Notes: generated by a model not told the origin, from the sequence alone. Counted from the stretch's first letter, positions 9,796-19,860 are shown. The stretch is DNA of 36,287 bases from Chara braunii (GCA_003427395.1 BFEA01000447.1:1285452-1321738), one strand, 5' to 3'. Numbers and translations: made by a program.

Positions 9796-11217
9796 CTACT
9801 GCCCAGTGGAGGTGGAACATAGCACAAAGCGAGACCCTTATGGCCATTACCCAGAACTAGCAGGACAAAGGACCCGACCAACACCGGCCCCTTCTCAGGC
9901 CGCACCTGTCTCATCCCCGTTTGTGAAAGGTCTTCACCCAATGCTTTTCACACCAGCACATGCAAGCACCAACGCCGTTGCCATTTGGGCCAAATCTTGG
10001 TAATTGCCCAAGCCCTAATCCCTCTCAAAGGTACCATACTGGGTACCCGCACGCATCTAAGGCAGGTTCGAGTCAAGGCTTGGTCCCAATGCATGCCACA
10101 TCACAACAAGCACACGCCCTTCAACGGATTTCCAATGGGAACCTCCGGGGGCCAATTTGGTTTTCCGCCCTTCATGTTTCCTGGGTCCGGGGTACAGATG
10201 GGCCCGAGTCAATTTAATGGGAAATCCGTCATGTTGGGACAGGTAATGGGCAGGGGTTCTCCATGATTCAGCAGCAGCTGGAACAATCCAATCTTCGAAC
10301 CGGAACCGCCACCCCCGGGAGTCTCATTTGATCAGGGACAGAGCAAAACTCACCCACTCGTGCAAACACTGTCCACGGGTATTAAACAACCTTCTACCTC
10401 CAAAACAAAAGAATCGCAAAATTGTGGGGGAGGTAGCCAAACCTCGGAAGCTCAATTAAGGGGGGATCAGCAAGCGACGCTAGGGGAATAAGATGAAACC
10501 AAGGTGTCTGAAAACACAGCTGCCAAGAACTCGTCACAACAGAATGTCACCTCGGGGCATGGATTAGGCGGGGGACAGCGGGGAGAAGAAGCTCAAGGTT
10601 CCTTAGAACACCTCTCATTAAGAGGAAGCAAATGTCCCATGAAACAACGACGTACCCGTCAAGAAGGCATAGCGGAGGAAAAGTCCTCCAGGTCGTATAG
10701 GCTGTATAGTTTCTCAGATGGGGAATCCTCGACTTCTTCCATTCTGCCTGCCTCAGAAACCCTATGGAATTTGAACCAGGAACAAGGGAGGGAGCCTAGT
10801 ATGGAGAACAGGACCGGCATGCCTTCTGTCTCGAAGGAGCATGCCAATTCATCCAAAAGGATCGTGCCTGTTATCTGTATCCCAGACACCCAAGGGCCTT
10901 TAGTCCTGTGCTTCGATATGGGAGACAGAAGTGTGGGAATGGCTTCCTTCCCGACAGAGGCACCACCGAACAATGACCTGATCCTAGACTGCATTAAGAA
11001 CCTGCTGAAAAACAGGTTCCCGTGTCGCATTGTCCCTAATGTTACAATGGGGAGAGCAGTTCGGCAGCACCCGGCTGGTATCTGTCACCGGTTGTACGTT
11101 CCATTTGTAGATCTGCGTCTACCTCCTGACACCTTTCCGGTGCTGGAGAGTGAAGGAGTGGTATGGGTTCCTGGTAGGTGGTTTGACAAGACTGACAATC
11201 CAAACTCGGCAAGTTAG
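9796..11217 (+). pseudogene. Probable LINE ORF1 C-terminal region, low-complexity then unidentified domain
   Basis: After the module insertion, the plus strand shows a Pro/Gly/Gln-rich stretch (for example FPMGTSGGQFGFPPF near 10130) and then an open frame at 10504-11217 starting MSENTAAKNSSQQ. Its first half is Ser/Glu-rich and disordered-looking. Its second half, from VPVICIPDTQGPLVLCFDMG to VVWVPGRWFDKTDN, looks like a folded domain that I do not recognise. Its position between ORF1-like sequence and LINE B ORF2 matches the unidentified ORF at 29464-30573 of LINE C, with only weak likeness (IKN.F.C/FP). I infer a retrotransposon origin and claim no function. Confidence 0.4.
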
Positions 11218-11409
11218 GCAGGGGTGAAGATCGATACATCCTCCTTCAAGGAACTTGAAAGAAGTAATCAATGCCGTCTTCTGGGCCTCCACACCATAAG
11301 GGGGACGAGCGTGAGTGAGTAACCATTGTACTATCTTGGACTTGCCAGGGGAATAGGAACCGGACTGATACTCCCCATAATGGAAATTTAAAGGAGCCAG
11401 AACCATATT
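11218..11409. other. Junction between ORF1-like sequence and LINE B
   Basis: About 190 bp. The minus strand is open here (11406-11119), with a protein-like stretch containing YSPGKSKIVQWLLTHARPPY, which may be another inverted fragment of the same element. It is too short to identify. Confidence 0.3.
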
Positions 11410-13613
11410 GGAAGAACGATGATCATTAACAATGTAATCCTTGCATCTATATGGTATAAATCAGGAATCTGGTCTTTGGATAAATGTTCTCTTAAATCTC
11501 TCCAACGTCAATTAACTGCTTTTCTAAGGAGGGGTAATCATGAATATAGTAATGTCATCAATAGAGTAGCATGGCAATCCATTATCCAACCAAAAGTAGG
11601 GGGAGGCTTGGGAATTTTGGATCCTCTGACCCAAGTCAAGGCTCTTTCAATCCAATGGTTTCAACGTTTATTATTCATTCCCCAGACTCCATGGACACCA
11701 TTGGCTTTGGAGCAGATCAGGAGGCTTGCTCCTCCAGTTCCTGAAGGAATTGACCCTGTGACTTGGTTGAAAAATCGTTCTTGGACTATTCATAGGGGAA
11801 TTTCTATACCTGTAACAACACCAGAGATTTCAAGAAGACAAGCGGTCAAACTTGATTTAAAAAATAATCCTTTTTGGGTCTCCATGCTGAAAGTTTGGAG
11901 ACAACTTCCCCTAACAGACAAGCTATCGCCAGAAAGGTGTGAGGAAGTGTGTCAACAACCTCTTTTTGATAACAGGTGGATTCGTGATTCCTAAGAATTA
12001 GTTCTTCATTGTATGCATTCTCCCTGGAAGGGTTGGATTATAAATGGTATTATGAGGGTGAATGATATATGGGACAGATACAAATGAGTGGATTGACCCT
12101 TCCAAACTGAGAGCGAGGCTAAGGTATTGTCATTATTCTTTGGAAGCACTTGAAAAGGTTATTGAACTCATCCCTCTTGAATGATTTCGTATTCTTAGGA
12201 AATACCCTAAATTATTGATAAATGACTGGGTAGCCTTAAAGGATCAGTCTGAGTCTATTGGGAAAATCTGATATGCTTGAACCCAACAAGTATCAAACCA
12301 GATTGCCCCATTTCGGAACTCCCTCTTGACCCGGCTAACTGGGTCTGGAATTCGACTATAAGAACAGGAAGGCATAATAAATCATTCAAAATGACGATTC
12401 TCACACTCAAAGTCAAATCAGCATATCGAATGCTTCGTCCTAAAATCAACCTTTAAGACAAGGTCTCCACCAGATGGATGAAACATCTTAATATCAGTAA
12501 GGAGGAATTAAGAACTGTCAGATGGTTTAAAACAGTCAAGGATAAACCTGCCAAAATAGTTTCTCTCCAATGGCAAATTGAACATAGATGCTTACCAGTA
12601 AATGACTGGCTGATTGACAGATCCTCGTTAGAACAAAAAGGACTAGCAGTAAGATGGTGTAAATTATGTAAAACAACTTACCCAAGTAGAATATATGCTG
12701 AAACTATAGAGCACATTTTTATGCAATGTCCGGGTTCAATATGGCTTTGGAGGTGGTGGGATAGGATCTGGTCACAGTTAATCCCACAGGTTCCTTGGCC
12801 ATGGGGTTGGAAAGTTATCCTTCTGGAAACCTGGAGCCTCGACCCAGATTTAGTAAAAGACAATGACGAATTTGTAGAAAATCTGTTTCATATGGGAAGA
12901 AGAGCGGTGATATGGGCTATTTGGGTGAGGAGAATCAGGAGATGTACATATGAATGGGAAGGGGCTAGGCTAGATGGTCCTGAATTTACAGAAACTATTA
13001 AACAACAGGTTCAAACGGACATCTTATCCAAATGGGAACGAACAAAGGAAAATGTTCAGTTTCTCTCAGATAAAGCAGAAATCCAAAGATACTTTCGTAA
13101 ATTCAGTTGGAATTGGTTGGGCGCGAAACCAGAGACGGAGAATTGGTTGTGTCACTTGGAATGGGGCTGAGAATGAAGATGTTGCTGGTTTGAAAAAACA
13201 CTACAAGCTGGTTTTTTATGACTGGACTTCCATTGATGCTTCAATTCCCATGCGCCCTTTGTCTGAATTCCCGACTCCTTTCCCTCCTCCCGCAACAGCC
13301 CTGGTTCCAAGCTCCTGGTATGGATTATAGAGTTAACACTGCTAGTTTAAACAGGTTATCTGGCGTCCTGGTAAGGGATGAAGAGGTAGTGTTACTTTTC
13401 CAGTTTCTGTTGGTAGGAGAAGTGTGTTGGTAGCAGCAGAAGTGTGGATATTTTCTTTCAAATCTTCCCATCATCATTATCATCAGGTTCTCAGCAATTT
13501 CGGCTTGGTTACTCCGGGTAGACTGTGAGGACCCCGGCCTCAATCTTTTCTATTGGTAATATCAGCCTTGGGCACTGGGCCCGTTGTTTTAAAAAAAAAA
13601 AAAAAAAAAAAAA
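11410..13613 (+). mobile_element. LINE B: 3' half of a degenerate L1-type retrotransposon with poly(A)
   Basis: The element enters within ORF2, just after the reverse transcriptase palm (INNVILASIWYKSGIW), and runs through the connector, zf-RVT and C-terminal tail to a 3' UTR and a 23-A tail at 13591-13613. Endonuclease and RT catalytic motifs are absent. The ORF1-like pieces at 8.9-11.2 kb may be the front of the same copy, with the middle deleted. Its 3' end (CAGCCTTGGGCACTGGGCCC) differs from the LINE A/C tail, so it belongs to a second subfamily. Confidence 0.88.
11419..13328 (+). pseudogene. LINE B ORF2 C-terminal pseudogene (connector, zf-RVT, C-terminal tail)
   Basis: Open pieces at 11419-11994 and 12478-13170 align by eye with LINE A and C: GGGLGILDPLTQVKALSIQW, PERCEEVCQQPLFDNRW, then NDWLIDRSSLEQKG, CKLC and IEHIFMQCPGSIWLWRWWDR of zf-RVT at about 12610-12770. 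The tail DWTSIDASIPMRPLSEFPTP ends near 13328 in another frame. Stops within the frame include a TAA after WIRDS at 11992, a TGA replacing the Trp of IPLxWxRILR near 12180, and TAA in INLxD at 12452. Without the palm catalytic residues it cannot encode an active enzyme. Confidence 0.88.
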
Positions 13614-14104
13614 GGAACCATAAGGTTCTGTTTAAAAAATAATAATAATAAAAAAAAAAATCCATAATCGTATTCTTCTGCCATGTGTTGTACACTGAAG
13701 AGGGGTGGATAGATGGAGTTTGGACACCCACAGTATGCCCAGCAACTCATTCGAGGTCTCTCTGACGCTCTTGCTTTCAATGGCCCGCAGATGGCTGATG
13801 CGAGAATGACGCTGGCCGGAGCTGGGGCGCGGTTGCTATGCCTTGCAACTTGTGCTTGTTGGGGGTGTGAGGCCTGGTAGAGAAATCTGGGAAAGTGGTG
13901 GCAACAGTGAAGGCGTGTTTTTGGTTTGTTGGCTACTGCTTGGGTAGTCTTCTAGACTTCTAGTAGAAACACTGCTGGCTTTATTTGTTGTTCGCTCCAA
14001 CTACCTTCCCCTTGTTGGGGCCACAAAGATTGAGCGTAAGTGCCATCAGATTACACGTGTATTGAGCACATGAGGGGGTCCGGAGTGTTTATTTGTAACA
14101 TCCT
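13614..14104. other. Stretch with no recognised feature
   Basis: An AT-rich run with AATAATAAT at about 13640-13660 follows the LINE B poly(A). The rest, to 14.1 kb, shows no open frame or motif that I can support. Confidence 0.4.
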
Positions 14105-14305
14105 CTGCCTTGTTTCGGCTAAGTGGGGCATACTAGGTGGTTGTAGGATGGTTGCATTGCGTCCTGACAGTGCCTTTGCGCCATCGGATGGTTGGAGGGC
14201 ATAGGGGCAACAGAGGTGGTGGCCTTGTTGTGATAAGTCTTGCCGGAATGGGAGTCTAGGGGTAGGAGGGTGGTACACCGTGGTGCGTAATTCCCTTCTC
14301 TTAGC
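14105..14305 (+). repeat. Dispersed repeat, copy 2 (partner at 5.4 kb)
   Basis: This is the diverged counterpart of 5435-5615, with matching phrases in the same order, including CATTGCGTCCTGA and TTGTGATAAGTCT. It is unclassified. Confidence 0.5.
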
Positions 14306-14411
14306 CTTTTGCAGTAGTCTTTGCACAAGCATAAACAGTTGTGTCCATTAATGTTCCTTCATTCCTGGGCAATAGCCCCGGTATCACAAACTGTTCTGTT
14401 CATTTTCATAA

Positions 14412-14468
14412 GGGATGCTGGGCGCAGTTCCGAACACGGCTTGCTCCCCACGGATAGCGTGGAGCACC
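14412..14468 (+). other. Tail module copy C (degenerate)
   Basis: GGGATGCTGGGCGCAGTTCC followed by GCTCCCCACGGATAGCGTGG and AGCACCC aligns without large gaps to the module of LINEs A and C. A poly-C run follows instead of poly(A). The first hairpin has lost several pairs, while the GCTCC/GGAGC hairpin is kept. Confidence 0.6.
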
Positions 14469-14517
14469 CTTCTCCCCCCCCCCCCTCCCTTTGATTGTCA
14501 ATCTCAACTATGATTCA

Positions 14518-14678
14518 AACCACCAGTACCTTTCCCAGCTATTTTGCCAAGACGCACCCGGTAACACGGGGGCCAAGCGGGGAAGGGCCACAGCCGATAA
14601 ATCGAATCGGCGCCTCGTTTTTCGTTTTGGCCCTCTGAAACTGCCTGCGGCCGACATATGGGAAAGGTACTGGTGGTT
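14518..14678. mobile_element. Short inverted-repeat element
   Basis: A perfect 20-bp inverted repeat has arms AACCACCAGTACCTTTCCCA at 14518-14537 and its complement at 14659-14678, separated by about 120 bp. The arms may extend a few bases outward with one mismatch. There is no coding capacity. This size and structure suit a MITE or a fold-back sequence, but I could not define a target-site duplication. Confidence 0.6.
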
Positions 14679-14789
14679 CAACCGTGCTGATCTGTTGTTG
14701 TACTGAAAAAGTTTCTGCTTTGAAAACTTGACCCTTACTTGTGGTTCAACTGACGTCAAATAGTATTTCTCTGCAGACAAGAGCACCGT

Positions 14790-15448
14790 AGCCCCATCCT
14801 TGGTTCAGATCGGCCCCTGTAGGTGGAACGGCATGGGTGATCCAGCCCTCCGTTCATTCCCACTCATTTCGTGCCCATTGACTACAGTGAGTTTTTCACC
14901 AGCCCCATAGCTCCGAGGCTCGGAGGCAGGCGGACCAGACATGGCCCCATGGGATGCAGTTTCCCATCCCCATGCACATCTGCAGCACCTCGTCATATTC
15001 GTCTGGAAGATAGCCAGATGGCTGAAGCGGTGACCTGCATAGACCGGAGCCAAAATTTGCTAGAGTCCTTTTGTGAAGGAATTCTTTTAAAGCACCAGGA
15101 CATGCCAGCTATCGGCCGCAGGCCCCTTTCGGAGGCCGCCCACCCCTGATTCATTTGATCTAGCACTCGGCCTCCTTAATTTTCGGAGAGGCTCAAACCA
15201 GCAAGAGCATCTCTTCCTTTTACTACTAGGCGAATGAACCTTTTTGAGCCACCCCCAATAGTTTGACTTCTCGTTTCTGTTGCAGGAAGCTTACCCCAGT
15301 CTTTGTTGTATAGAGTAGTAGTGGAGTAACAGATTCTTCCTGCTGCTTCATATCTTCCATCTATATCTGGCAGAATCATAGATCTGTGCAAGGGGAGTGG
15401 TGTGTCTGACACAGAGGACATGGTTTTTACGAGTGCTACACAGGCTTT
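14790..15448. other. Stretch with no recognised feature
   Basis: Mixed-composition sequence. Short frames exist on both strands without motifs. I see nothing that I can name. Confidence 0.4.
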
Positions 15449-15914
15449 GGGTTGGACCCCACAGGACCGTGGGAAGGAAAAACTTTGCCGCAAAACTGTT
15501 TCCAGGACCCCACAGCCTGCAGCAGTTGTCCACGGAAAGGTGAAATTTCTCCCGCAAACCGTTTTCAGGGGCCCCACAGATCGAAGATTGCGGCTTGGAA
15601 AAACATAGTTTTGTGTTTTCACATAGTCCGCAGCTGCCTGGAAAAGTCACACGGGAGGATTCCTGGGCGCAATTTTGTGCCAACTATAGAGGGTAGGGGG
15701 GAGGGCGTGTCGTTCCTGGAAAAGTCTTGGAAAAGTCTCATGGGAGGCAGCAGCCAATACAGACCAAGAGTGCCACAAAAAAAAAAGGAAAAACAAAGAA
15801 AAAAAGAACAAAACAAATGATTGCTGACGGAGACAGGCAACTAGTGGATCAACTGATTTCCAAAGAGTTTCCCATGCGCATTTGGTCCTCCACGTTGCAG
15901 TCCCTGCAAAACTG

Positions 15915-15995
15915 TTTTTTTTTTTTTTTTAACCGGGCTCGTGGTACTAGACACTGTAGACAGGGTGATAAGAGCATCCCTCCCTAGTGAACACC
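15915..15995 (-). mobile_element. Tail-only LINE end (copy K)
   Basis: The minus strand ends in a poly(A) of 16 (poly-T at 15915-15930). The preceding 60 bases contain AGGG, the loop ATGCTCTTATCA and CCCT, the same loop word found in the last hairpin of the tails at 39-74, 19659-19703 and 35771-35806. It is read as a very short, 5'-truncated insertion of the LINE A/C family. Confidence 0.5.
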
Positions 15996-16190
15996 TGCAA
16001 AGATCAGAACTGCTGAAGCAAACATCAGTCATGCATTGAAACACGTGTTCAAATACACAAAAAGCAGCATACACAAGGCACACTACTCAGGAGAGAGAGA
16101 AAAAAGAAAAGAAAAGAGAAGAAAAGAAAGAACCGAGCGCAGGTATATTTCGAAAGATACATCAATAAGCACAGTGATGTTAGGCGAAAG

Positions 16191-16240
16191 GACCCAACAC
16201 CGTGTTTCTGCCGGTCGCCTATCCGGCTTCGTCAGGGGTC
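16191..16240 (-). ncRNA. Hammerhead ribozyme-like motif 1
   Basis: On the minus strand: stem I GACCC (16240-16236) with GGGTC (16195-16191); core CTGACGA (16235-16229); stem II GCCGG/CCGGC (16227-16223 with 16214-16210); GAAA (16208-16205); a 3-bp stem III ACA/TGT; and a T at the cleavage position (16196). This is the type I topology with the very short stem III known from Penelope-like elements and some SINEs. A flaw is an A-A opposition (16228/16209) between the core and stem II, where a pair is usual. Activity is not implied. Confidence 0.45.
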
Positions 16241-16256
16241 TCGCTACCTATCAGAA

Positions 16257-16345
16257 CTGCTGGGAAACGGGTCCAGCATCCCATCATACATCCAGTAATT
16301 GGTGTCCGACGGCGACCTGCCTGCATTGATTGCCCTGAGGGGGTT
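16257..16345 (-). other. Tail module fragment (copy H) with upstream conserved core
   Basis: The minus strand reads GGGATGCTGGACCCG and the closing arm of the first hairpin (16282-16257), then breaks off. Upstream of it (to the right) lies CAGGGCAATCAATGCAGGCA, the core also present before module copies A and E. The fragment stops about 16 bases short of the hammerhead-like motif, so the two are adjacent on the same strand. Confidence 0.6.
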
Positions 16346-16598
16346 CGGGAGCAGTGGGAGGTGCGGGGGGGGGAAGTCCTCCAGGGGGGTACCCGGATGA
16401 ACTCCCCTCTTCCCCCTCCCACCCGCAAAACTGCTTTCCAGCTTTCCAAAATTCTTTGCCCGTTTTTTTTTGGCCGGACGGTTTTTCCATCCTTTTTCCT
16501 GTGGGGTCCACCCCTTGGTCTACCATTGCTGGTCTCTTCACTAAGTATTTAGAGAACGCGGGTGCACTTGTGCAGCAAAAGGATAGTAATGCAGAGTG

Positions 16599-17765
16599 TT
16601 AGGGCATACGCACACTAGGGGTCTGATTTTTGCAGTCACACTTTCCCCCCATCCCCAGCAAAATCACAAACAGTGTAGTATTTGTCAGCGGCCTGGTGGG
16701 CCGCGGGGTTCAGCAAATTGCGAGGACCTCTAGAGCTCCTCGCAAATTCGCATTTGATTTTCACATTAAACAAAAAAAAAAAACTCCACAGGCCAGAAAA
16801 CGCAACTTCGTGCCTACTACAGTCCAAAATTGCTATGTTCGGTTGCCAGCGGGACAGTCATACAGCGCCTGTATCACTTTTGGCGTCATGCACAGCAGAA
16901 TGCCCGTGTGTAACGGGTTTGTCCGTAGTGGCGTAGTCCCTTCCACCCCCAGGTGAGTTCCGTGGCCGCTTGCGCTGCCCTTCCACCCTCCTCCGCAGTT
17001 TCTCCCCCCGTTCCTGCATGCGAATAGTCTTGCCCTCCTCAACATCAGTCAGGCCCTCCGCAAGAATAGACGCAGATTCCGCTGCCCTCTGCGCGGTTTC
17101 GGCGCTTGAACGAGCACAGGTATGCGGGCAGGTGCAAAGAACCGTGCTGCCAGCTCTTTTTCTGCCTCTCAGCACATGTTAACATGGATTCGAGTGTTTG
17201 GCCAATCGGAGCGGTACCACAGTGGCCGCTGCCAGGCGAATTCTTTGAAGTCATGACCTTGCGGGCCCAAACGTTATAGGAAAGGGGGGAAAAAAAGCAA
17301 AAAAAAAACACCTGAAAAGTTGAAAGCCCAATAAAAAATATTCCACCATCTGCTATCAGCTGTGTGACCACCCTGATACCAAATGGACCAATTTTCAGAA
17401 TGCCGGGGCAGCGACAGAAACTAATACATCCCCAGGGAACAACAATCAGCAATATTTTTGTGTGACAAGATCCATCAATGGGACGCTGGACCCGGTTTCC
17501 AGCAGGTGCCGCTCCCCACCAATAGATGGAGCAGCCCGACAGTCAAGCCCTCAATTCTGGCGGTTCTCGTACCACTGCTGGGATGGAGGGATGGCACAAG
17601 GGCCTTTCTTTATAAAAAAAAAAAAAAGAAAGCCGGGGCGATGTCTCATTCACAAAGGCAGCCTTGTGTGAGTACGCAGCACAGCTAAACCTCAAAATCG
17701 CAGTTGCAAAATTGCAGATTAATAGATTATGCAATTTTTGCTATTTGTGTGTGAGTATGCCCTTA
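16599..17765. mobile_element. Candidate 1.2-kb TIR element (hAT-like ends)
   Basis: TTAGGGCATACGCACAC at 16599-16615 is matched at 15 of 17 positions by the complement of 17749-17765. The ends resemble the short AGGG...CACAC termini common in hAT elements. An interior inverted repeat (GCGAGGA/TCCTCGC near 16730) lies close to the left end. No 8-bp duplication is visible and no transposase is present. It encloses module copy D, which would be a later insertion. Confidence 0.4.
17480..17627 (+). mobile_element. Stand-alone tail module (copy D) with poly(A)
   Basis: Positions 17480-17537 give the full two-hairpin module, closest in sequence to copy B. Positions 17545-17589 give an AAGCCCTC...GGAGGG third hairpin with loop TTCTCGTACCA. 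A 14-A tail follows at 17614-17627. No LINE coding sequence lies upstream. It is either an extremely truncated LINE or a SINE-like unit of about 120 bp. Confidence 0.7.
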
Positions 17766-18005
17766 GACTCATTCGTGAAACTGGTGGACGTTTTTCTTAT
17801 CTCCGCGACAGTCGCAGCCAAAACTGCTTGCCTCAAATCTTGATCTCCACGTCAGATTCTGCTTCTTCTTCCCAATTCATGCCTAGTGGCAAATTCAACG
17901 GCAAGTTCTGTATCATCTTCTCTAACTTCTCTCCACCCTCCAACCAGAAGTATCCTTTCACACTTCTTTGTTCTGCGTCACAATGATCTGACTGTTGGTT
18001 GGTAA

Positions 18006-18333
18006 GAGGCTTGCCACACAGGCTGTCGAAAAATAGGTTTTCGACAATTTTGCATCGCCACACAGACTTTCGAAAAATTGCGGCTCAAAAAACTTTCGAC
18101 AGGTGTCAGGATGGTACTTTCGACAGCCGCCCTCCAGCAATCGTTTCCTCCAGCCTGCAGGTGACAGAGATTCGACAGTGGCCCACCGACCTTTTGAAAA
18201 TTGCATTCGAATTTGCGTTGTCAGGGACTGTTCCGTGACACCCGTCCACCTGGCCATGGCCAAAAAAGTTGCCCCTCGACAGCCTGTGTGGCGAAGGGGG
18301 GGTAAATTGTCGACCGCCTGTGTCGCGAGCCTC
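18006..18333. mobile_element. TIR element (MITE) with TCGA-rich interior, copy 2
   Basis: GAGGCTTGCCACACAGGCTG plus TCGA at 18006-18029 matches the complement of 18310-18333 at 21 of 24 positions. TAA flanks both ends (18003-18005 and 18334-18336). The terminal word GCCACAC and the repeated interior words TTTCGACA and TGTCGAAA link it to 6643-7045. A second inner terminal-like copy (CGACAGCCTGTGTGGCG) lies near 18278. The 3-bp TAA duplication suits PIF/Harbinger-type MITEs. Confidence 0.75.
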
Positions 18334-18399
18334 TAAGATCAAGGCTACTTGCTCTTCTAGATTCTGAGCCTTCATGCCTAACTGCAGTTTTTCGAACTT

Positions 18400-18870
18400 T
18401 TCCAACCTAAAACGGGTAGGGGTCAGAGGTGAGCCTCTGCCCTCCGAACCGTACGTGACAGTTTCCAGTCATACAGCTCTCCGTCAGCATTCCGTCTCGA
18501 ACGCATAACACTCCCAGACGGGCCAACACTGCGTGCCTCCTGGATGTTTCCGCTGGGCCAGCGACACAGGTTGCGTGGCCCCCGTGATCACCAAATGAAA
18601 TTAAATAGGCCGCCGCAGTGTGGAGTATTTCTAGTGGATTGCCTATTTCATTTGTACTTGTTTCTGTTTCTTTTTCTTTTGAGACAACTGCGCCTGTGAG
18701 TTCCAAATTCACATTGCAGGAATAACAGCTGACCGCAACCTGAACGCAGAGCAGTTCGAAACTGCAAAGAAAACAGGTACCAGTAGGGGTACCGGTCCTG
18801 CCAGCTCGACAATTGGCAAAAGTGGCAATAATGGGAGGTACCAGTACCGGTCGTCTACCTGTCGTTTCCC
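18400..18870. other. Unassigned stretch with GGTACC/ACCGGT palindromes
   Basis: No gene is recognised. Around 18775-18860 the words GGTACCAGTA and GTACCGGTC occur twice, giving a small locally repetitive patch. Confidence 0.4.
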
Positions 18871-18875
18871 CAGGG

Positions 18876-19035
18876 GTGTGGCCTAGGCATCTCGGCCGTG
18901 GCCTAGATATCTCGGCCGTGGCCAAGACATCTGACATCTCTGCTGTGGCCCAGCCATGAGTGTGGCCAAGACATATCGGCCATGACCCAGCCACGGGTGT
19001 GGCCTAAGCACCTCGGCCGTGGCACAGCCATAAAA
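18876..19035. repeat. Degenerate 20-bp minisatellite
   Basis: Repeats of a unit close to GTGGCCTAGGCATCTCGGCC occur about six to seven times with substitutions and small insertions. Confidence 0.75.
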
Positions 19036-19052
19036 CACGGCGAACACGAAAG

Positions 19053-19175
19053 CGCCAAAAAAAAAAAAAAAAACGCAGGTGCAGGGAAAGAAAAAAAAAA
19101 AAACGCCGCAGGAGCAGGAAAAAAAAAAATGTCACAGGCGCAGGGAGAAAAAAAATGGTGCAGATGCAGCTGCAA
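19053..19175. repeat. A-tract plus GCAGG repeats abutting an assembly gap
   Basis: A run of about 17 A is followed by four alternations of a GC-rich word (GCAGGTGCAGGGA, GCAGGAGCAGG, CAGGCGCAGGGAG, GCAGATGCAGCTGCAAGGG) with A-tracts of 8-13. Thirty bases later the sequence runs into Ns. Confidence 0.7.
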
Positions 19176-19205
19176 GGGAGAAAGTGGATCTTGAAGGATC
19201 GTGTG

Positions 19206-19648
19206 NNNNNNNNNNNNNNNNNNNNNNNNNNNNNNNNNNNNNNNNNNNNNNNNNNNNNNNNNNNNNNNNNNNNNNNNNNNNNNNNNNNNNNNNNNNNNNN
19301 NNNNNNNNNNNNNNNNNNNNNNNNNNNNNNNNNNNNNNNNNNNNNNNNNNNNNNNNNNNNNNNNNNNNNNNNNNNNNNNNNNNNNNNNNNNNNNNNNNNN
19401 NNNNNNNNNNNNNNNNNNNNNNNNNNNNNNNNNNNNNNNNNNNNNNNNNNNNNNNNNNNNNNNNNNNNNNNNNNNNNNNNNNNNNNNNNNNNNNNNNNNN
19501 NNNNNNNNNNNNNNNNNNNNNNNNNNNNNNNNNNNNNNNNNNNNNNNNNNNNNNNNNNNNNNNNNNNNNNNNNNNNNNNNNNNNNNNNNNNNNNNNNNNN
19601 NNNNNNNNNNNNNNNNNNNNNNNNNNNNNNNNNNNNNNNNNNNNNNNN
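19206..19648. other. Assembly gap (443 N)
   Basis: Unknown bases. Open frames crossing it are meaningless. Confidence 1.
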
Positions 19649-19860
19649 AACACTCCTTCCAGTGTTAGTGGTGCTGATAAGAGCAGACAGCACTACCACC
19701 GGAGGAGAGGCTCCATCTATTGGTGGGGAGCATCACCTGCTGGAAATCGGGTCCAGCGTCCCATTACACTTGAAAGAAATGATTTGGAATATCCTGGCTA
19801 TGCACGAGTGGCCGTGGTTCCTGCCAGCATTGATTGCCCTGCCAAATCAGGGGATTGATA
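19649..19860 (-). mobile_element. LINE tail copy E
   Basis: The minus strand carries the CAGGGCAATCAATGCTGGCA core (19842-19818), the two-hairpin module (19762-19709) and the third hairpin (19703-19659) with loop TGCTCTTATCA. The poly(A) would fall in the N gap. It is a 5'-truncated LINE end. Confidence 0.75.

Larger units (their letters stand above)
15449..16514. mobile_element. GGACCCC-type inverted-repeat element, copy 2 (with nested pieces)
   Basis: GGGTTGGACCCCACAGG at 15449-15465 is matched at 16 of 17 positions by the complement of 16498-16514. Inside both ends lie degenerate repeats of the same family seen at 5.7-6.3 kb (AAAACTGTTTCCAGGACCCC, CCTGGAAAAGTC, GCTTTCCAAAATTCTTTGCC). The middle holds foreign pieces: a LINE-tail end (15915-15995), a purine-rich tract (16082-16130), a hammerhead-like motif (16191-16240) and a module fragment (16257-16345). 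These look like later insertions. No transposase was found. Confidence 0.5.

Noticed and set aside
10055-10070. GGTTCGAGTC resembling a tRNA B-box
   Set aside because: No A-box, acceptor pairing or cloverleaf can be built around it.
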